A stretch of DNA of 64,000 bases from Morinoia aosen (lineage: Eukaryota; Arthropoda; Malacostraca; Amphipoda; Talitridae): the NCBI GenBank assembly GCA_030386875.1, contig CM059558.1:10611501-10675500 (forward strand). The letters are read 5' to 3'. Position 1 is the first letter of the stretch, and each line of letters starts with the position of its first letter. A program made the position numbers and the translations under genes. The notes under the pieces are model-generated. The model searched no databases and was not told the origin of the DNA. It worked only from the letters and a program-made list of their open reading frames with translations. Positions 10,266 through 22,197 of the stretch are shown here, piece after piece.

Positions 10266-13150
10266 TTAATTTCTTTCCATATCTTTGTACAAATCTTTTG
10301 TTTCGATGTCATAACATAATGAATCTGTATCTGTAAACGACAACTTTGCCTTATTACCATATTTCTTTTTAATATGATTATAATAGAAATCATACATTAT
10401 TGTTATACTTATATCTAATACAGATAACCCTATGTAGATTGGTTTATCAAATTTCATTCTTTGTTTTTGCATATGACATGCTATCAAATTTTCTGAGAAT
10501 ATTTTAAAACTGTTGAAGTTTGGTTAATTTCCTAATTTAATTCATTCTTTCTCTGACTTTACTAAACACTTATCTACTCTATTTCTAATATTTTCCATTG
10601 GTTTAACAAATACTGAATTGTTCATCAGCTTTTAGAAGTCTTTTTTGAATTCAGATTTAGCCTGCTGACGCATTTTTGTATTGATATCAATATATGATTT
10701 CATCCATGGACTTTCATCAAACTCTAATATTCTGTAAATTTTCTCTAACTTCAATCCTAGATCTAGATATTGTGTTAAAAATTTAAGATGTACAACATAT
10801 TTTTATCGTTTTCCAAGATGTGGAACTAATTTATTTACATCGTTTACTTTGATATTTTCTGGAGCTAATGGTAAATCATTATGTAGAGCATGTAAGTCTT
10901 TCGGATAACTCCAATCAACTTCTAATATATAACCTTTAACTGCTTTGAGTTTAGACTTTGGATCTTTCCATTTAAAGTCCAGTAGGTAATGATCGACACA
11001 TGGCCCAACCGTAAAGATTATTTGCATCTATATATGTGATAAAACTATTTGGTTTTCCCTTATCGAATGTTTCTGGAATATATGGATTGTTTGCTTTGGC
11101 ATATCGTGTTGATATTGTAGAAATCCCCCCTCTTATTCCTTTTTCGATCAATAGGAGCATATCAGGATCTTCAAACAAGTTCAATTCTATTTTCGTATGT
11201 TTCAGTATAGTATCGAAAGACAATCCTGGAGTTGTGAAATAATGTGCTGGATCTAGAGAATAAGTTGTCATGCATGTTAGTCTAAATTGTTCAAATACTT
11301 CTGCTAATGAAAATGTATCGACTTTTAGATATAAATTATGGTAATCTTTGAATGTTCTACAATTAAAAGCTCTCCATACTTTAAGTGCATGCTGACATTC
11401 ATCTTCTGAAATATTTTCATTATTTAATCCACTGTAGAATTCACTTTTAGCTCGAAAACTATTACAGTTCATTTTTTCATAACTATTTACATATTCACAC
11501 GGATAAATACCTTTTTTTTTGATCAATTCAAATTGTTGTTCATTGAGCAAGAACTTCGACAATTCTTTTTGCTCGGATAAATTCTTCGAAAGTTTATCCA
11601 GAGACGAAGGTAAAAACCTGTAGCTGTCGACAAACCGTAAGTCTCTGGTGATATCTATAATTTTTCCTATATGTTTACATACATAAGAATCAACTTTTAT
11701 TGTTTGTGTAAAACTAATACATTCTTCATCTGTTTGTGGAATAACATTCAACTTTCCGGACATATTTCCCAAGTCTTTCACGAACAAATGAGCATCCTAA
11801 TTAGACGAATTATGTAAGAACACCAGTATTAAATTTGGATTCCCAATTTTAAAGTTACATTTCAAGCGAGCTGGACCTCTGTAACGATCTTTCAAATTAT
11901 TGTCGTCTCAAACTTTATAATTATCATTCGTAAATTCTTCACCACATACATAGCATATTGTGGCCTCTTTATATTTCTCGAATTTATCTGAATGTAAATA
12001 CATTTTTGATTTATTTTCAACAGACATTACATTCTCTTGGTTTATTTTTCTAAATATTCTACAAACTTTTGGGCAGCATCTTTTCCATCATATATTTCTA
12101 AACAGGAGTATTCATCTGCTTCAGATTTCGAAAAGCAACTGAATGAATTAGGATTGGGCTTCTGAATGTTCATGGTGTAACTTGAATTTTGATTTTGTTG
12201 ACACGTATCTATTTTTGTCGACGTTGATTCGAAATTAGCATAAATTGCAAAAGGATGCTTAAGTGTTTTTTGGTAATGTTTAAATTTTAATTTACCTCCT
12301 TCAAGTACATACTTTGTTGGAGAGTGAGCTGAGCAATCATTAATGAGGTTTAGTAATAAACATTTTTTTGTGAATGACCATAAAAAATATGGACAGACAT
12401 GTTTGTTTATGTCCGTCTTTTGTTCGCATAAATGGACTTAATTGACTTCATTATAACATAATGACTTTCATTTTCATCTGGTAACAATAAAAATGATATA
12501 ACGTCATCATTTTTTACCTTTCTTATTCTCAGAGGACATAATTATTTCAGGTAATTAAAATTGTAAACACTAATTGACACATTATGTTTTTTTTTTAATT
12601 TATCGATATCTTTTAGTTTTCCTGGGAATGTTATGTCTCTGAAATTTAACTTTTCAGCTTCAGTTTTTAATCTTCTATATATTCTATTGCCGTTTTTCTC
12701 ATTTCGGCAATAGCATCTCGCAACAATCCACATAAAGCATTTATTATCGGTATTTTTTAATATTGATTAGTTTATAAGTTGACTTATGAAACTTTTCAGA
12801 TAATTCTATACAGCTAGAACCTTTGATAGGCTTGCATTCACTAATTTTTACATTAAAATTTAATAAATCTGTTATCCACCCAGAGGAGATTTATGTATAT
12901 TCTTCAATCTTTTTAATAGCTTCTTTATACAGATCCACAATTCTTGTGAAGTTTCTCGATATGCCATTAAATTTTCGTGTGTTGATCCATTCTGTTACGA
13001 ATGTACTTTTTCATTTTTTCTTTGTATACATAAAATTGAACTAAAATTTCCAATTGTAATTTTCATGTAATCAAACTTTTGCTCTCTCAAAATTGATCTC
13101 ACAACCGGTGTCATCTTCCTCATAAAAACTGTTGCATCTATAACAGAGAT
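10266..13150 (-). pseudogene. Protein-primed DNA polymerase B region of Polinton
   Basis: Read on the minus strand, the order of motifs matches type B DNA polymerases of the protein-primed, Polinton/adintovirus kind. First comes an upstream stretch with FPGKLKDIDKLKKKHNVSI. Next is the central region with DSYRFLPSSLDKLS, KVWRAFNCRTFKDYHNLYL, a GIRGGIST stretch and YIDANNLYGWAM. Last is the palm end with PIYIGLSVLDIS and the metal-binding TDTDS motif. In a living element this enzyme copies the element's DNA from a protein primer. This copy is a fossil with multiple breaks. Confidence 0.85.
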
Positions 13151-13681
13151 CAGAGAACATATATTTTAAGCATTTTCCATTTATAGCACATTTCGTTCTT
13201 TGAATTTACAGTCATCAACTTTTCTAAAATGCTTTATTGATTTCTTACGTTTTTGTAGATTTTTTACTTTAACTCTACATATCTAACATATCTTTTTCTG
13301 AAAATATGACTGGGAAATTAATTCTTTATTTATGTTTTTAACATGCCTAGGAGATTTTTTGTGTGTTTTTAGATAATAGACATTTATACTGCAAATATTA
13401 CAGAAATCTTTATTTATATTGAGATATATATCTGAGATTAATAGTTTACTTACTTCTTAAGTTTATGATACAAATATTACAAATACTACTAAAATTGTTA
13501 CATGAAGTCATCTTTACTGAAGTTTTCCAAAAATTAGCCTTTTTGTATTCTTAGTATTAGATAAATGAGATACATCAAATGGTTCCATTTTTTATAAATT
13601 ATATTCTCAATATATTTCAAAATTACAAAGTGTTTTTTTTATGTAAATGTTGAGGCATTCTGAAAATTTACATTAATCAAA

Positions 13682-13891
13682 ATGAGAAGCAATATTCCAT
13701 ATGAAGTAATAGAAGCTCAAAAAATTCTAAACTCGATATATTTGCTTTATTTACGATTGGGATTTGAGAAAACACTTCTTCTAATTAAATGTGAAAAATT
13801 CCCTAGAGATATTGAAATATACAACTGTTTAGTATATGATGGAAAAAACTATTTATCACCAAAGGTAGCTTCTTCTCTCGTTATTGCCTAA
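13682..13891 (+). CDS. Small frame in Polinton fossil, unknown
   Basis: A 69-residue open frame on the opposite strand to the polymerase, not recognised. It starts MRSNIPYEVIEAQKILNS and has a hydrophobic stretch in the middle (IYLLYLRLGF). It may be a remnant of one of the small accessory genes that Polintons carry, since it lies between the polymerase and ATPase regions on the ATPase strand. It could equally be chance in AT-rich DNA. Confidence 0.3.
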   Translation: MRSNIPYEVIEAQKILNSIYLLYLRLGFEKTLLLIKCEKFPRDIEIYNCLVYDGKNYLSPKVASSLVIA

Positions 13892-13941
13892 CGAGACAAT
13901 CAATAAAAAGAAAAATACATTGAAGAAAAAAACTTAATAAA

Positions 13942-14199
13942 ATGGAAGATATCATTACAGATATTCAAAGTGAAGTTGTTCTTAATAATGTAAACATAAA
14001 TCAATTGCAATTAGGTTGTAATCAAATTCAAACTGATATCGAATTAAACAAGGAAAATATAAATCAATTACAATCACATATCATTCATCTTGAAATATTA
14101 ATCAGAGACGTTTCTTATGAAGTAGCAGATTTAAAAACAATGTTTACATTTGCTGAAGGCTCGAGTTTCAGCTTGGCCTTCATAGTTATAGGTCAATAA
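13942..14199 (+). CDS. Small coiled-coil frame in Polinton fossil
   Basis: An 85-residue open frame starting MEDIITDIQSEVVLNN. It contains a regular repeat of the NINQLQ kind (NVNINQLQLG, then KENINQLQSH), typical of a short coiled coil. It follows the previous small frame by 50 bases in the same direction. Function is unknown. Short coiled-coil proteins do occur among Polinton and related virus accessory genes, but no family match can be claimed. Confidence 0.35.
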   Translation: MEDIITDIQSEVVLNNVNINQLQLGCNQIQTDIELNKENINQLQSHIIHLEILIRDVSYEVADLKTMFTFAEGSSFSLAFIVIGQ

Positions 14200-14457
14200 T
14201 TTGATACTCGAGTGAACCACGATTCCTTCCTTGAGGTGAAAGGATAATAGCCATGAATGAAGAATCAAACACCTATTGATTTCTTGTTCGAAGTTCACAA
14301 GGTTTTCTCCGGTCAAGTAGCACAGTCAATACTACGCCTACCACTACTAAATTACCGAGAAGTTAACATTAGATTACCACTAGATCAGTTTCAAATTATT
14401 GTGAGAATGGTCTGCAACAAGAAAAACGTACAACAAATTTAGTTAGAGGAATTTCAG

Positions 14458-14511
14458 ACTAATAATACAAAATATCATAAGGAAACTAATAATACAAAAT
14501 ATCATAAGGAA
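14458..14511 (+). repeat. Tandem duplication, 27-bp unit, two copies
   Basis: The unit ACTAATAATACAAAATATCA plus seven further bases occurs at 14458-14484 and, identically, at 14485-14511. A simple recent slip or duplication within the Polinton fossil. Confidence 0.9.
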
Positions 14512-15332
14512 TGGCTATTGCATTATATTGCAATTGCATTAATTCTAGTTTGGGAAGACCGTGACGCAGTCTTCCAACGACTGTATCGCTGTGAATGCAT
14601 CAGAGCCAATGGACTAACTTAAGCTTATTCTATTAAGGCAACTCTAACTTCAAGAAACACGGAACGCGGTAACATTTTCTATGAATAGGAAAAAATTTTT
14701 ACAAATGAGTTGTAGTTTATTAGTTATTTAAAATGGTGTATATGTGGAAAGAAAATGAAAGAAATTATCAAAAGAATCACTAAATTAATTTTTCCTTCTC
14801 CTAGCTTGAGATGTCTCATCGTAGGGAGATAAAATTGTGATAAAACTTCTTTATAAATAAAGCTTCTCCTAGAAAAATTTGTTTATTTCAATCATCTTTT
14901 TCTGTGGAGTAAATCAATACATCAACCAGATTATAAATTATTAAGGGGAAAAAGCACCAATATTTAAATAATGGCTGGATTTTCGATTTTATCCTCATAA
15001 GCAAGACCAACATGTTAGGAAACTTCTGTGAAAAAATTAGCTTCGTACGTGCACTCGTTCGCCCGCGACGGGGGTTTGAAGTATGGGGGGAGGGGAGGAG
15101 GAAGTGGTGTTTTATCTTGTTACACCTCACCCTTGACACTTTCTTCACGGCGCGACGTTGCTATGTCATCTTCCATGTCTCTTTATTACTGTATAGTGGT
15201 TTCAAGGGTCCAAGCTGACCCAACCAAAAATAATAAAAATATTGAGATTGTTTATGTTTCATTGTTCACTTTTTTTGGGAGGTTTTGAATGTGGGATTTC
15301 AAAAAGCATTGTTTCCTATATTTCTGTGTTCG

Positions 15333-15571
15333 GTGATGATTTTGGTATCATTGGATGTGAAAAGACGTGGGCATTTCAAAAACTCCAATAGAAATTCTGA
15401 AATCCTTTTTCAAACAAAAAATGTGACGTCACATGGTAAGAAATTTCACGAAAGAAGACATATCATGACATTTTTATATTTTTTTCATTTCAAATTATAA
15501 GTTTGGAAAATTCCATTGAAGTGTTTGGAATGCCCACGTCTTTCCGCATCCAATGATACCAAAATCATCAC
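15333..15571. mobile_element. Inverted-repeat MITE inside the Polinton fossil
   Basis: Arms of about 58 bp (15333-15390 and 15513-15571) are inverted copies. Both carry GATGATTTTGGTATCATTGG at the outside and GACGTGGGCATT further in, with the inner part less well kept. The 120-bp middle is AT-rich and non-coding. The true ends may lie further out, as weak similarity continues for some 40 bases on each side. A GC-rich patch to its left (15040-15180) is unexplained. Confidence 0.65.
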
Positions 15572-15789
15572 TGTAGCTCAAAAAATGTTGGAGGAGATAC
15601 ATATTGAAAAAAATCTCGTTTTCTATGGATATATCGTTTTCTATGGGGAAATCGCATTATTTTATAGAAGAAAACTTGCATTTCCTATCAGTATACCAAA
15701 TTTCATTGCTCTAAGTTCAAGATTAATGAAAAACTTCCTAAAACCGCCCTCTTCCCATAAAAAATACTTTTGATAAAGCTAATACCTAA

Positions 15790-16270
15790 TCTCAAATAAT
15801 TGTATCATTTGAAAAGGGTAATGGTGATGTTGAAGATTTACTTGAAAAATTATCTATTTGAAGAAACTCAAAATCTAAAATTGAATATTTTCACGATACA
15901 ACCCCTATTCCCGACCCATGTGACATAGATCTAAAAAATAAAAACCTTTTCATTTTTTATGATAAAGCAACTGAAAGAGATCAAAATCCAGCTGGTAGCT
16001 TTTATATAAGAGGAAGACATAATGACTGTAGTTCAATTTACGTATCATAAAATTGTTATTCATTACCGAGACAATTAGAACAAATGCTAACGTTCTGATT
16101 CTTTTTTGGTTTAGACTCAACTGATAAGAAAAACATTTACACAGATATCATATCTCAGGACACATCCCCTGTGAAGAATTTAAAGAGTTTTGTTCTAGAA
16201 CATACAAAGAACTGTATAATTTTATCTTTATTAATATAGACAGACATCCACTTCAAGGAAGGTAGTTTCA
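15790..16270 (+). pseudogene. Packaging-ATPase-like region of Polinton
   Basis: A decayed plus-strand region with the run LFIFYDKATE, then FYIRGRHNDCSSIYVS and a following leucine-proline-rich stretch. The FxRGRHN(D/N)CSxxY(I/V)S pattern is the signature of the FtsK/HerA-type (A32-like) packaging ATPase of Polintons and related viruses, just after the Walker B strand. In a living element this protein would move DNA into capsids. Only the C-terminal half is recognised; the fossil is broken in several places. Confidence 0.6.
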
Positions 16271-16463
16271 AAACTTTGATTATTTATATATTCCAAAATA
16301 TACTTAAAAGAATGGAATTATTTCTAAACATAATACTGTTAATCGCATTTGTTTATTACACAAAGAAATTTATGTCTATAAGTGAGTTGGTTGTTTGTGT
16401 AAGTCATTTCTGCTTATAAAAAAGTAAAAAAATCGTCATTGAATAACTATTCTATCAAATTTT

Positions 16464-16916
16464 TTGTTAATTTATTTTATTTATAAAGTAACTGTGGTGA
16501 ATTGGGTCCTAAGTTATATTTTGATTACTACTACTGTGCATAGGCCTCCAACAGCTTGCACTGTCTCTTTCCTGAACGAGCTTCATAGCATAATAACTCA
16601 GTTTACAAAGTCTCTTTACCATGACATAATAATCTGCGGCGATTTCATTTCAAAATATGCAAGCTGTGAGCAAATCTCAAACTTCATAAATGATTTTCAG
16701 TCTAAATCCTTCCTTCTAATCGTCACGAAACCTACACCTGTTTCATCAGAATCTGTTACGCTGCTCGATAATATTTTTACGTTAGATCCAAGTAATTTTC
16801 TTAGCGGAATAATAATTTCTGACTTATCCGACCATTTCCCGGTGTTCCTCATCAAGAAAATGTCTATAGTCCTTGTACCAGCCCACAGGCTGAGACTTTT
16901 TCACATTGTTGAGTAA
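16464..16916 (+). pseudogene. LINE A, endonuclease part of ORF2
   Basis: The open stretch reads VHRPPTACTVSFLNELHSII, IIICGDF, then VTLLDNIFT and IIISDLSDHFPVF. This is the second half of an apurinic-type endonuclease (EEP fold) as in Jockey/CR1-like LINEs: the GDFN motif (here GDFI), the TLLDHI-like motif and the SDHxPI motif that supplies the catalytic D-H pair. The first half of the domain is missing, and the Asn after GDF is changed. The matching reverse-transcriptase part appears 8 kb further on (24560-26336) in the same direction, so one LINE copy was probably split by later insertions. Confidence 0.7.
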
Positions 16917-18572
16917 ACGAATATAACTTGGGAATAATGCGAACAGTTCAAGGAGAATCAATGCCATCATTGGACATCTATTTTGAATAGCACACACTGC
17001 AGGTTTAATTTTTTTAATTTTATTGCGCTAAGCAAACAAATAAAGATGAGCGAAGGCTACGAAAATCGTGCACAGGCACGATGCAACTCTCTAGTGAGAG
17101 TAAGTTTTGAGGTTGCGCAGATTGTTGCGCTAATTCGAAGATATAAGCGCTCTCGCGCGTTTGTGTCCTTCGGCCAGCAAGTGTTGGAAAGAGGTCTTCC
17201 TGGAGTCCTGACACTGGTCTCGAGCAAAGGTAGGAGAGAGGTGCAAGGTTCACTGCACGAGGAGAGAGAGAAATTGAAATAATTAATTTTCCTAGTTAAT
17301 TGGATGAAGGTGAATAGCTCTTTCAATGAAAATAATTACAAAAATCTTACACAAGCCCTCTTACCCTCTTAACGTTCGACGTTGGGTGTAAAATGGTTGC
17401 GCTACGTGACAAAAGAACGAAGTTGCAGGAACAAAGGAAGATGCTTTGGCCGTGAAGTGCAGTTATACTGAAAAAGAAGGTTCAGGAGTACAAATAGGGT
17501 GATGAAGAGCGGGTTGAAGTAATTACGTCACTATGATGCAGAAACTATTTCAGTTCAGAGATTGATCGAAACTCACCTAAGGAATCTATCCTCAGTGAGG
17601 CTTCTCCTCTTTTAGTGGCAAGTTAGGTGCAAGGCTCAAGTGGTACAACAGAACACAGACGAAAATAAAGATGGCCTTAATAATAATTTAAAGTAATTAA
17701 ACTACCTAGGTTATGGGTCGCCTCTCAAGGAGGACGACAAAAGGTAAGTCAAGCGTCGCCTCTCAAAAAACGCGACGACGGTAAATTAATAATTGATAGA
17801 TTTAAACATTAATAACTAAGGACACCCAAGTGGAAAAAGTAACACGGAAGGTTTATGTGCAAATAAGAGGAGAAGGGAGAGGACATTACAAGAGGAACAG
17901 AAATGTTTGTCCTCTTGCTCAACCGCGGGGCCTTGATGGCAGCCCAAACGGAACTTCTCAGCACTCGTTCGGTTGCACAGATAGTTACTTCCGCAGGCAC
18001 ACGTAGCACTGGGTCACTTGCAGAACCGATGATTAAGTTAATAATAGCAGTAACGATAACAATAATAATCGTAATAATGGTAGTAGACGTAATGGTAATA
18101 AGCGTAATCGTAATAGTAATAAAATTAGGGTCCAGTTCACGATCTTACCTCCTTTCGTGCTCAAAACCGCAAGTGTGTGGTAAAACGAGGTCTAAACCGC
18201 TTAGTTACACAGGTGAGCACACTGTATTTCGTATACTATCAACATGACAATAATTGGATTAACATTGATGAAGTAATAATAAATTGAACTGAAAGTAGAA
18301 CGACCGCATGTAAAAAATGTTGTCCAATAATCACCCTCAAAATTACGCAGAAAAATAGACAATAGCCCTAGATTACTGAAGGTATCGTGATCAATATAAA
18401 GAAACGTCAAGCCTACCTAGCCTTACTATACGAACGACGAATATCTAAAGAAACGTATAACAGATTCAGAATTCATATGACAAATCAAACGCGAACATCG
18501 AAACAAAATGATTTCACGCACAAATTTACTTAATACAAAACTAACATTAAGAAAACTTGGCGCCTGCCTAAT
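16917..18572. other. No gene recognised; degenerate trinucleotide tract
   Basis: Between the LINE endonuclease and the TIR element. Two related patches, GGGTCGCCTCTCAA at about 17716 and GCGTCGCCTCTCAA at about 17752, form a local duplication. A degenerate run of TAA/GTA triplets lies at about 18035-18125. No convincing coding frame. Part of this may be inserted DNA of an unnamed kind, since LINE similarity stops at 16916. Confidence 0.45.
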
Positions 18573-18890
18573 CCCTATTGAAAATCGTGGACGGTGCACC
18601 GGTGGAATATGAGTGGAAACATGGACGATTTGAGGTTGGTTTATCGTCTATTTAAGAGTCAAATGTCCAGTCTCCGCGACCATACTGCGCCCTTAATACG
18701 TCCATACTGCGACCAACTTTGGTCGGTGAACAGCTTCAAATCAACCTCAAATCACCTCTAAAACCAACTTAGGCCGATGAATGGTTTCAAATCAACCTCA
18801 ACCCAACTCTACATCCAATGAATCGCTCGCTTCGCAACCTTAATCAACTCCAAATCACGGGTGGCCACCTCTAAGCAATCGCTTAAAATA

Positions 18891-18968
18891 CGCTCCCAGC
18901 TGCCAGTGTATGACGTCACGAGCATATATACATATTGTTGTGACGTCATACACTGGCAGCTGGGAGCG
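18891..18968. repeat. Perfect 28-bp-arm hairpin
   Basis: CGCTCCCAGCTGCCAGTGTA followed by TGACGTCA (18891-18918) is repeated exactly, inverted, at 18941-18968 around a 22-nt AT-rich spacer. A perfect stem implies a recent origin or selection. It is probably a tiny MITE. The TGACGTCA palindrome at each inner arm is also a CRE-type site, which may be coincidence. Confidence 0.9.
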
Positions 18969-19654
18969 TTTCTTATCCACCGTACAGAGATCACCTGTGA
19001 TTCTGATTTTGCTAGGGTGAAGAAGCAACAATATTAACATACCATGCTAACCGCACACCAATATTAAATATCATCTACCCTTATTTAGGATATATGAATC
19101 AATTGCGCAACCTTAACCAACACATTTACGTAGATATTTGGTAGCAACGATCGGATATTTGGTATAACCACCCCCCACCCACACACACACACAAATATGT
19201 ACCTGAACACATTTTTGATCACCTTCGAGAACGTCCTTCAATTCAGAGGTTGCTGAAGACGGACGAGGGACATTCAGGTTTGGTTTCCACATTTTGTTGC
19301 TTTTACATTGCCTTCACTACCAGCCCCACCACAACGATGAATCGTCATAAATATCAATTGACCGAGGTGGTGAAGCTAATAGTTGGGCCATCTCTCGTTC
19401 CTCGTCAACAAGAAGAATCGCCATTTTCCCCAGAAGTCACGGGTCCGAACTCAAATACAAGCGAAATTTTAGAAGAAAACGACTCTGTGCGTTCCAGCGT
19501 CATTTTATTATGAAGCTTCCGTTAGAGTAGCCAATGCAGCATACAACCGTCTTTTTTTTTAACCGTTGCACATAAATGTAAATTGCTGTCTTTTTATTTG
19601 AAATTCGGATCGAAACGTTAAAAAATATTTATAAATTCCTGTCATAAAATTATT

Positions 19655-21482
19655 GATGAGGCGATGTATTGGTATCGGTCATTTTTACTTGTGTTGGTAA
19701 AATCCGGCCGATACTTTCCAATAACGCGTATTTTATCATAAAAATGAAGGTCATAAATCATGAAAGTAAAAGTATGATCAAATAAAGAGCCTAATCATAC
19801 CTAGTAAATTAGTTAGCTAACTGTTGAATTACAGTGTTTAATAAGGCCCGCTACTTCTTCGACTTCCCGATGAGGCACGTACGGTCAGTAAGTGAAAGCT
19901 ATGTAACATGAATAGTGGAAAACAGAAGCGACATATAAGTATTATACTTAAACAACAAAACAGGCGAACCAAAATCAAACCAATTATGTAAATAAAGTTG
20001 AAGGTGTATTTTAAAGTTTTTGAAATTTAATGCAGAAAAAGCTGAAAATTCGATTTTTATTTATCTTGTAAATCGTCAAATACTACAAAGCGAATAATTT
20101 ATTTTAATTTTAGCATATGAATCCCCGTACAGGAGGAATACAGCATTTTTCTTTAATTTACGATGTTTGAAAAATTCACGAACAATCTTATAGTTCGTTG
20201 CGCGTGTTTGGATCTTTTTGGTTTCGGGGCCTATCGAATATTAATGTGTTTTTTCGCCGAAGTATGTATTTTGGTGTGGAAAACACAAACATGCTAACTA
20301 TTTTGTGGATAAATTATTGTTTTGGTCCACTTTTGGAACTACACCTTTTTCACTTCAAATTAATCTAAGTCATGTTCAAATTAATCCGAGTAAAGTTCAA
20401 ATTAATCCGAGTCAAGTTCAAATTAATCAAAGTCAAGTTCAAATTGATCCAAGTCAAGTTCAATTTAATCCAAGTCAAGTTCAATTTAATCCAGGTCAAG
20501 TTCAAATTAATCCATGTCAAGTTCAAATTAATCCAAGTCAAATCACCGATACTTTTACAATTTTATTAAAATATAATCATTATAAGCCCAATATGAGTAA
20601 TCCAATAAAATTATTAACTAATGTATCTAATGATATAACAATATTAACAATAAAGTTTTCGATTAGGAATAATAGAACTGCTCTAGCTTTGTTAACTATA
20701 TTGTTGCAATAAAATAACAAAACGAAATCCTTGCAATAGATGTTTCAAACCGTATTGCAAAGCAATGTAGACTAGTTGTAATAGCAAACGTTTTCAAAAG
20801 TAGACCGAAAAAATAATTTCTCCGCAATATGGTTATCATTTTCATGTTTTTCACACCAAAATACATACTTTGACGAAAAGAAAACATTAAAATTCGATAG
20901 GATCCGAAACCGGAGAGATGCGCTAACACGCAACCAACTATAAGATTTTTCGTGATTTTTTTCAAACATCTTAAAATAGAAGAAAAATGCAAGATTTGTG
21001 ATGAACGGCGATTGGCATGCTAAATTGAAATAAAATAATTATCTTTGTAATATTTTACGACCTACAAGCTCAATTAAAATAGAATTTTCAGTTATTTTTA
21101 TGTTTAATTTATAAAAACTTATAAATGCGCTTTCAACTATATATGATAGGTTTAATTTTTGTTAGCTAAAAATGTTTTAGTTGTAAAAGTATAATAATTT
21201 TATGTCCCCACTGGTTATAACTATTTATGCCACAAATTTTTGACACAGACCGTCCGTGACATCGGGAATTCAACGTAGTAAATTCACTTAGCGGGCCTGA
21301 TTAAACGATGTAATTCAACATTTAGCTAATTTACTTGGTATGAATAGGCTCTGTAGTTGATTATACTTTTCTTTAAACGAATTATGACCTTATTTTCACG
21401 ATAAAGTACGTATTGTTGGAAAGTATCGATGAAATATCGGCCAGATTTTGCCGCTACCGATATATCTATACATCACTAGCCT
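19655..21482. mobile_element. Foldback element with about 690-bp inverted arms
   Basis: The left arm (about 19655-20345) and right arm (about 20788-21482) match inverted along their whole length, roughly three bases in four or better by eye. Shared landmarks in order include GATGTAT near the tips, GGCCGATA, ATTCAACA, GCGGGCC, ACAAAG and AAGTATGTATTTTGGTGTG near the inner ends. The 440-bp core holds the minisatellite at 20353-20541. No transposase. This layout (very long arms around a tandem-repeat core) is that of Foldback-type or long-TIR non-autonomous elements. A related 54-bp piece of the tips recurs at 22198-22251. Confidence 0.8.
20353..20541 (+). repeat. Minisatellite, 21-bp unit, about nine copies
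   Basis: The unit AAGTTCAAATTAATCCRAGTC is repeated with small changes and forms the core of the foldback element. The unit is seven codons long and lacks stops in two plus-strand frames, so it gives an open frame (20305-20712) with repeated QINPSQV. This is likely a by-product of the repeat, not a gene. Confidence 0.9.
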
Positions 21483-21591
21483 ACGATCACGCAACGTTTG
21501 CTAGTAGGAAGCTCCTCAATTCAAAATATAATTCAACTCTAACTCATCAATAATGCTAATGTTCATCAGGTGATTAAGGAGTTTTATTCGG

Positions 21592-22102
21592 TTAGTATTT
21601 ACTTTAATGCGTTCACGGAAATCACGACCTCTGTTTTAAAGAATCACTAAAAGAGCTCATATACGAACGCTTTACACGAATGACATTTTGCTCGCTGATA
21701 CGTAATTTTCAAGCTATAACATGAATTACGTTCAGGTTAAATTAGCATTATATATTCGGCTGCATCGTACCTGCATTCATGAAATACGCCCGGTATTTTG
21801 GCGGTAACCATCAGTGTCAGTATGGCTAAGTTAAGTTATTTTAGGTTAGTTTATTCAGCTAATCTAACGTTACCTAATCTAATTTAACCTAGCATCACGT
21901 CATGCTGTATTACATCATATTTCCGTGTCCGTTTCTCTGCTTTTATATACAAAGTTCCTATAACTTCACAGGTTAATAACTTAAACATTATGCATCAGTG
22001 AGCAAAATATCATTCATTTAAAACGTTCTTAAATGTGTTCCTTTGGAGATTCTTTGAAAGAGAATTCTTAATTTCCGCGAACGAATCTAAGTAAATATTG
22101 AT
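21592..22102. mobile_element. MITE with long inverted ends, copy 2
   Basis: Diverged copy of the element at 217-736, same length and order: AATGCGTTCACGGAAAT near the left tip, then CACTAAA, CACGAATGACATTTTGCTC, GAATTACGTTCAGGT, TTTTAGGTTAGTTTA in the middle, CCTATAACTTCA, and the inverted right end TAAATGTGTTCCTTTGG. A target duplication was not identified. It lies inside the 6-kb TIR element and 110 bp from the foldback element. Confidence 0.8.
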
Positions 22103-22197
22103 GTTTTTTTCTTTAAACATCGTTATTCCGTAATTTTATAACTCAGCTCGTCAGATATTTATTGAAGTTTAATTTTCTTACTAATAAATTGAAAACT

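Larger units (their letters stand above)
10255..16290. mobile_element. Polinton/Maverick fossil
   Basis: A decayed Polinton-type element (large virus-like DNA transposon) of roughly 6 kb. The recognised parts are a protein-primed DNA polymerase B region on the minus strand (10266-13150) and a packaging-ATPase-like region on the plus strand (15790-16270), with two small plus-strand frames between them. No terminal inverted repeats, capsid or integrase gene were recognised, so both ends are approximate. It is broken in many places and is clearly old. A smaller inverted-repeat element (15333-15571) appears to have inserted into it, and LINE sequence begins close to its right side. Confidence 0.8.

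Noticed and set aside
17020-18250. Several 60-110 residue frames, including a hydrophobic one at 17903-18247
   Set aside because: The hydrophobic stretch comes from a degenerate TAA/GTA triplet tract. No start, splice or family evidence supports any of these frames.
20305-20712. 135-residue open frame with repeated QINPSQV
   Set aside because: It is open because a 21-bp repeat without stops underlies it; a second frame over the same repeat is open too. It lies in the core of a foldback element with no splice or start context.
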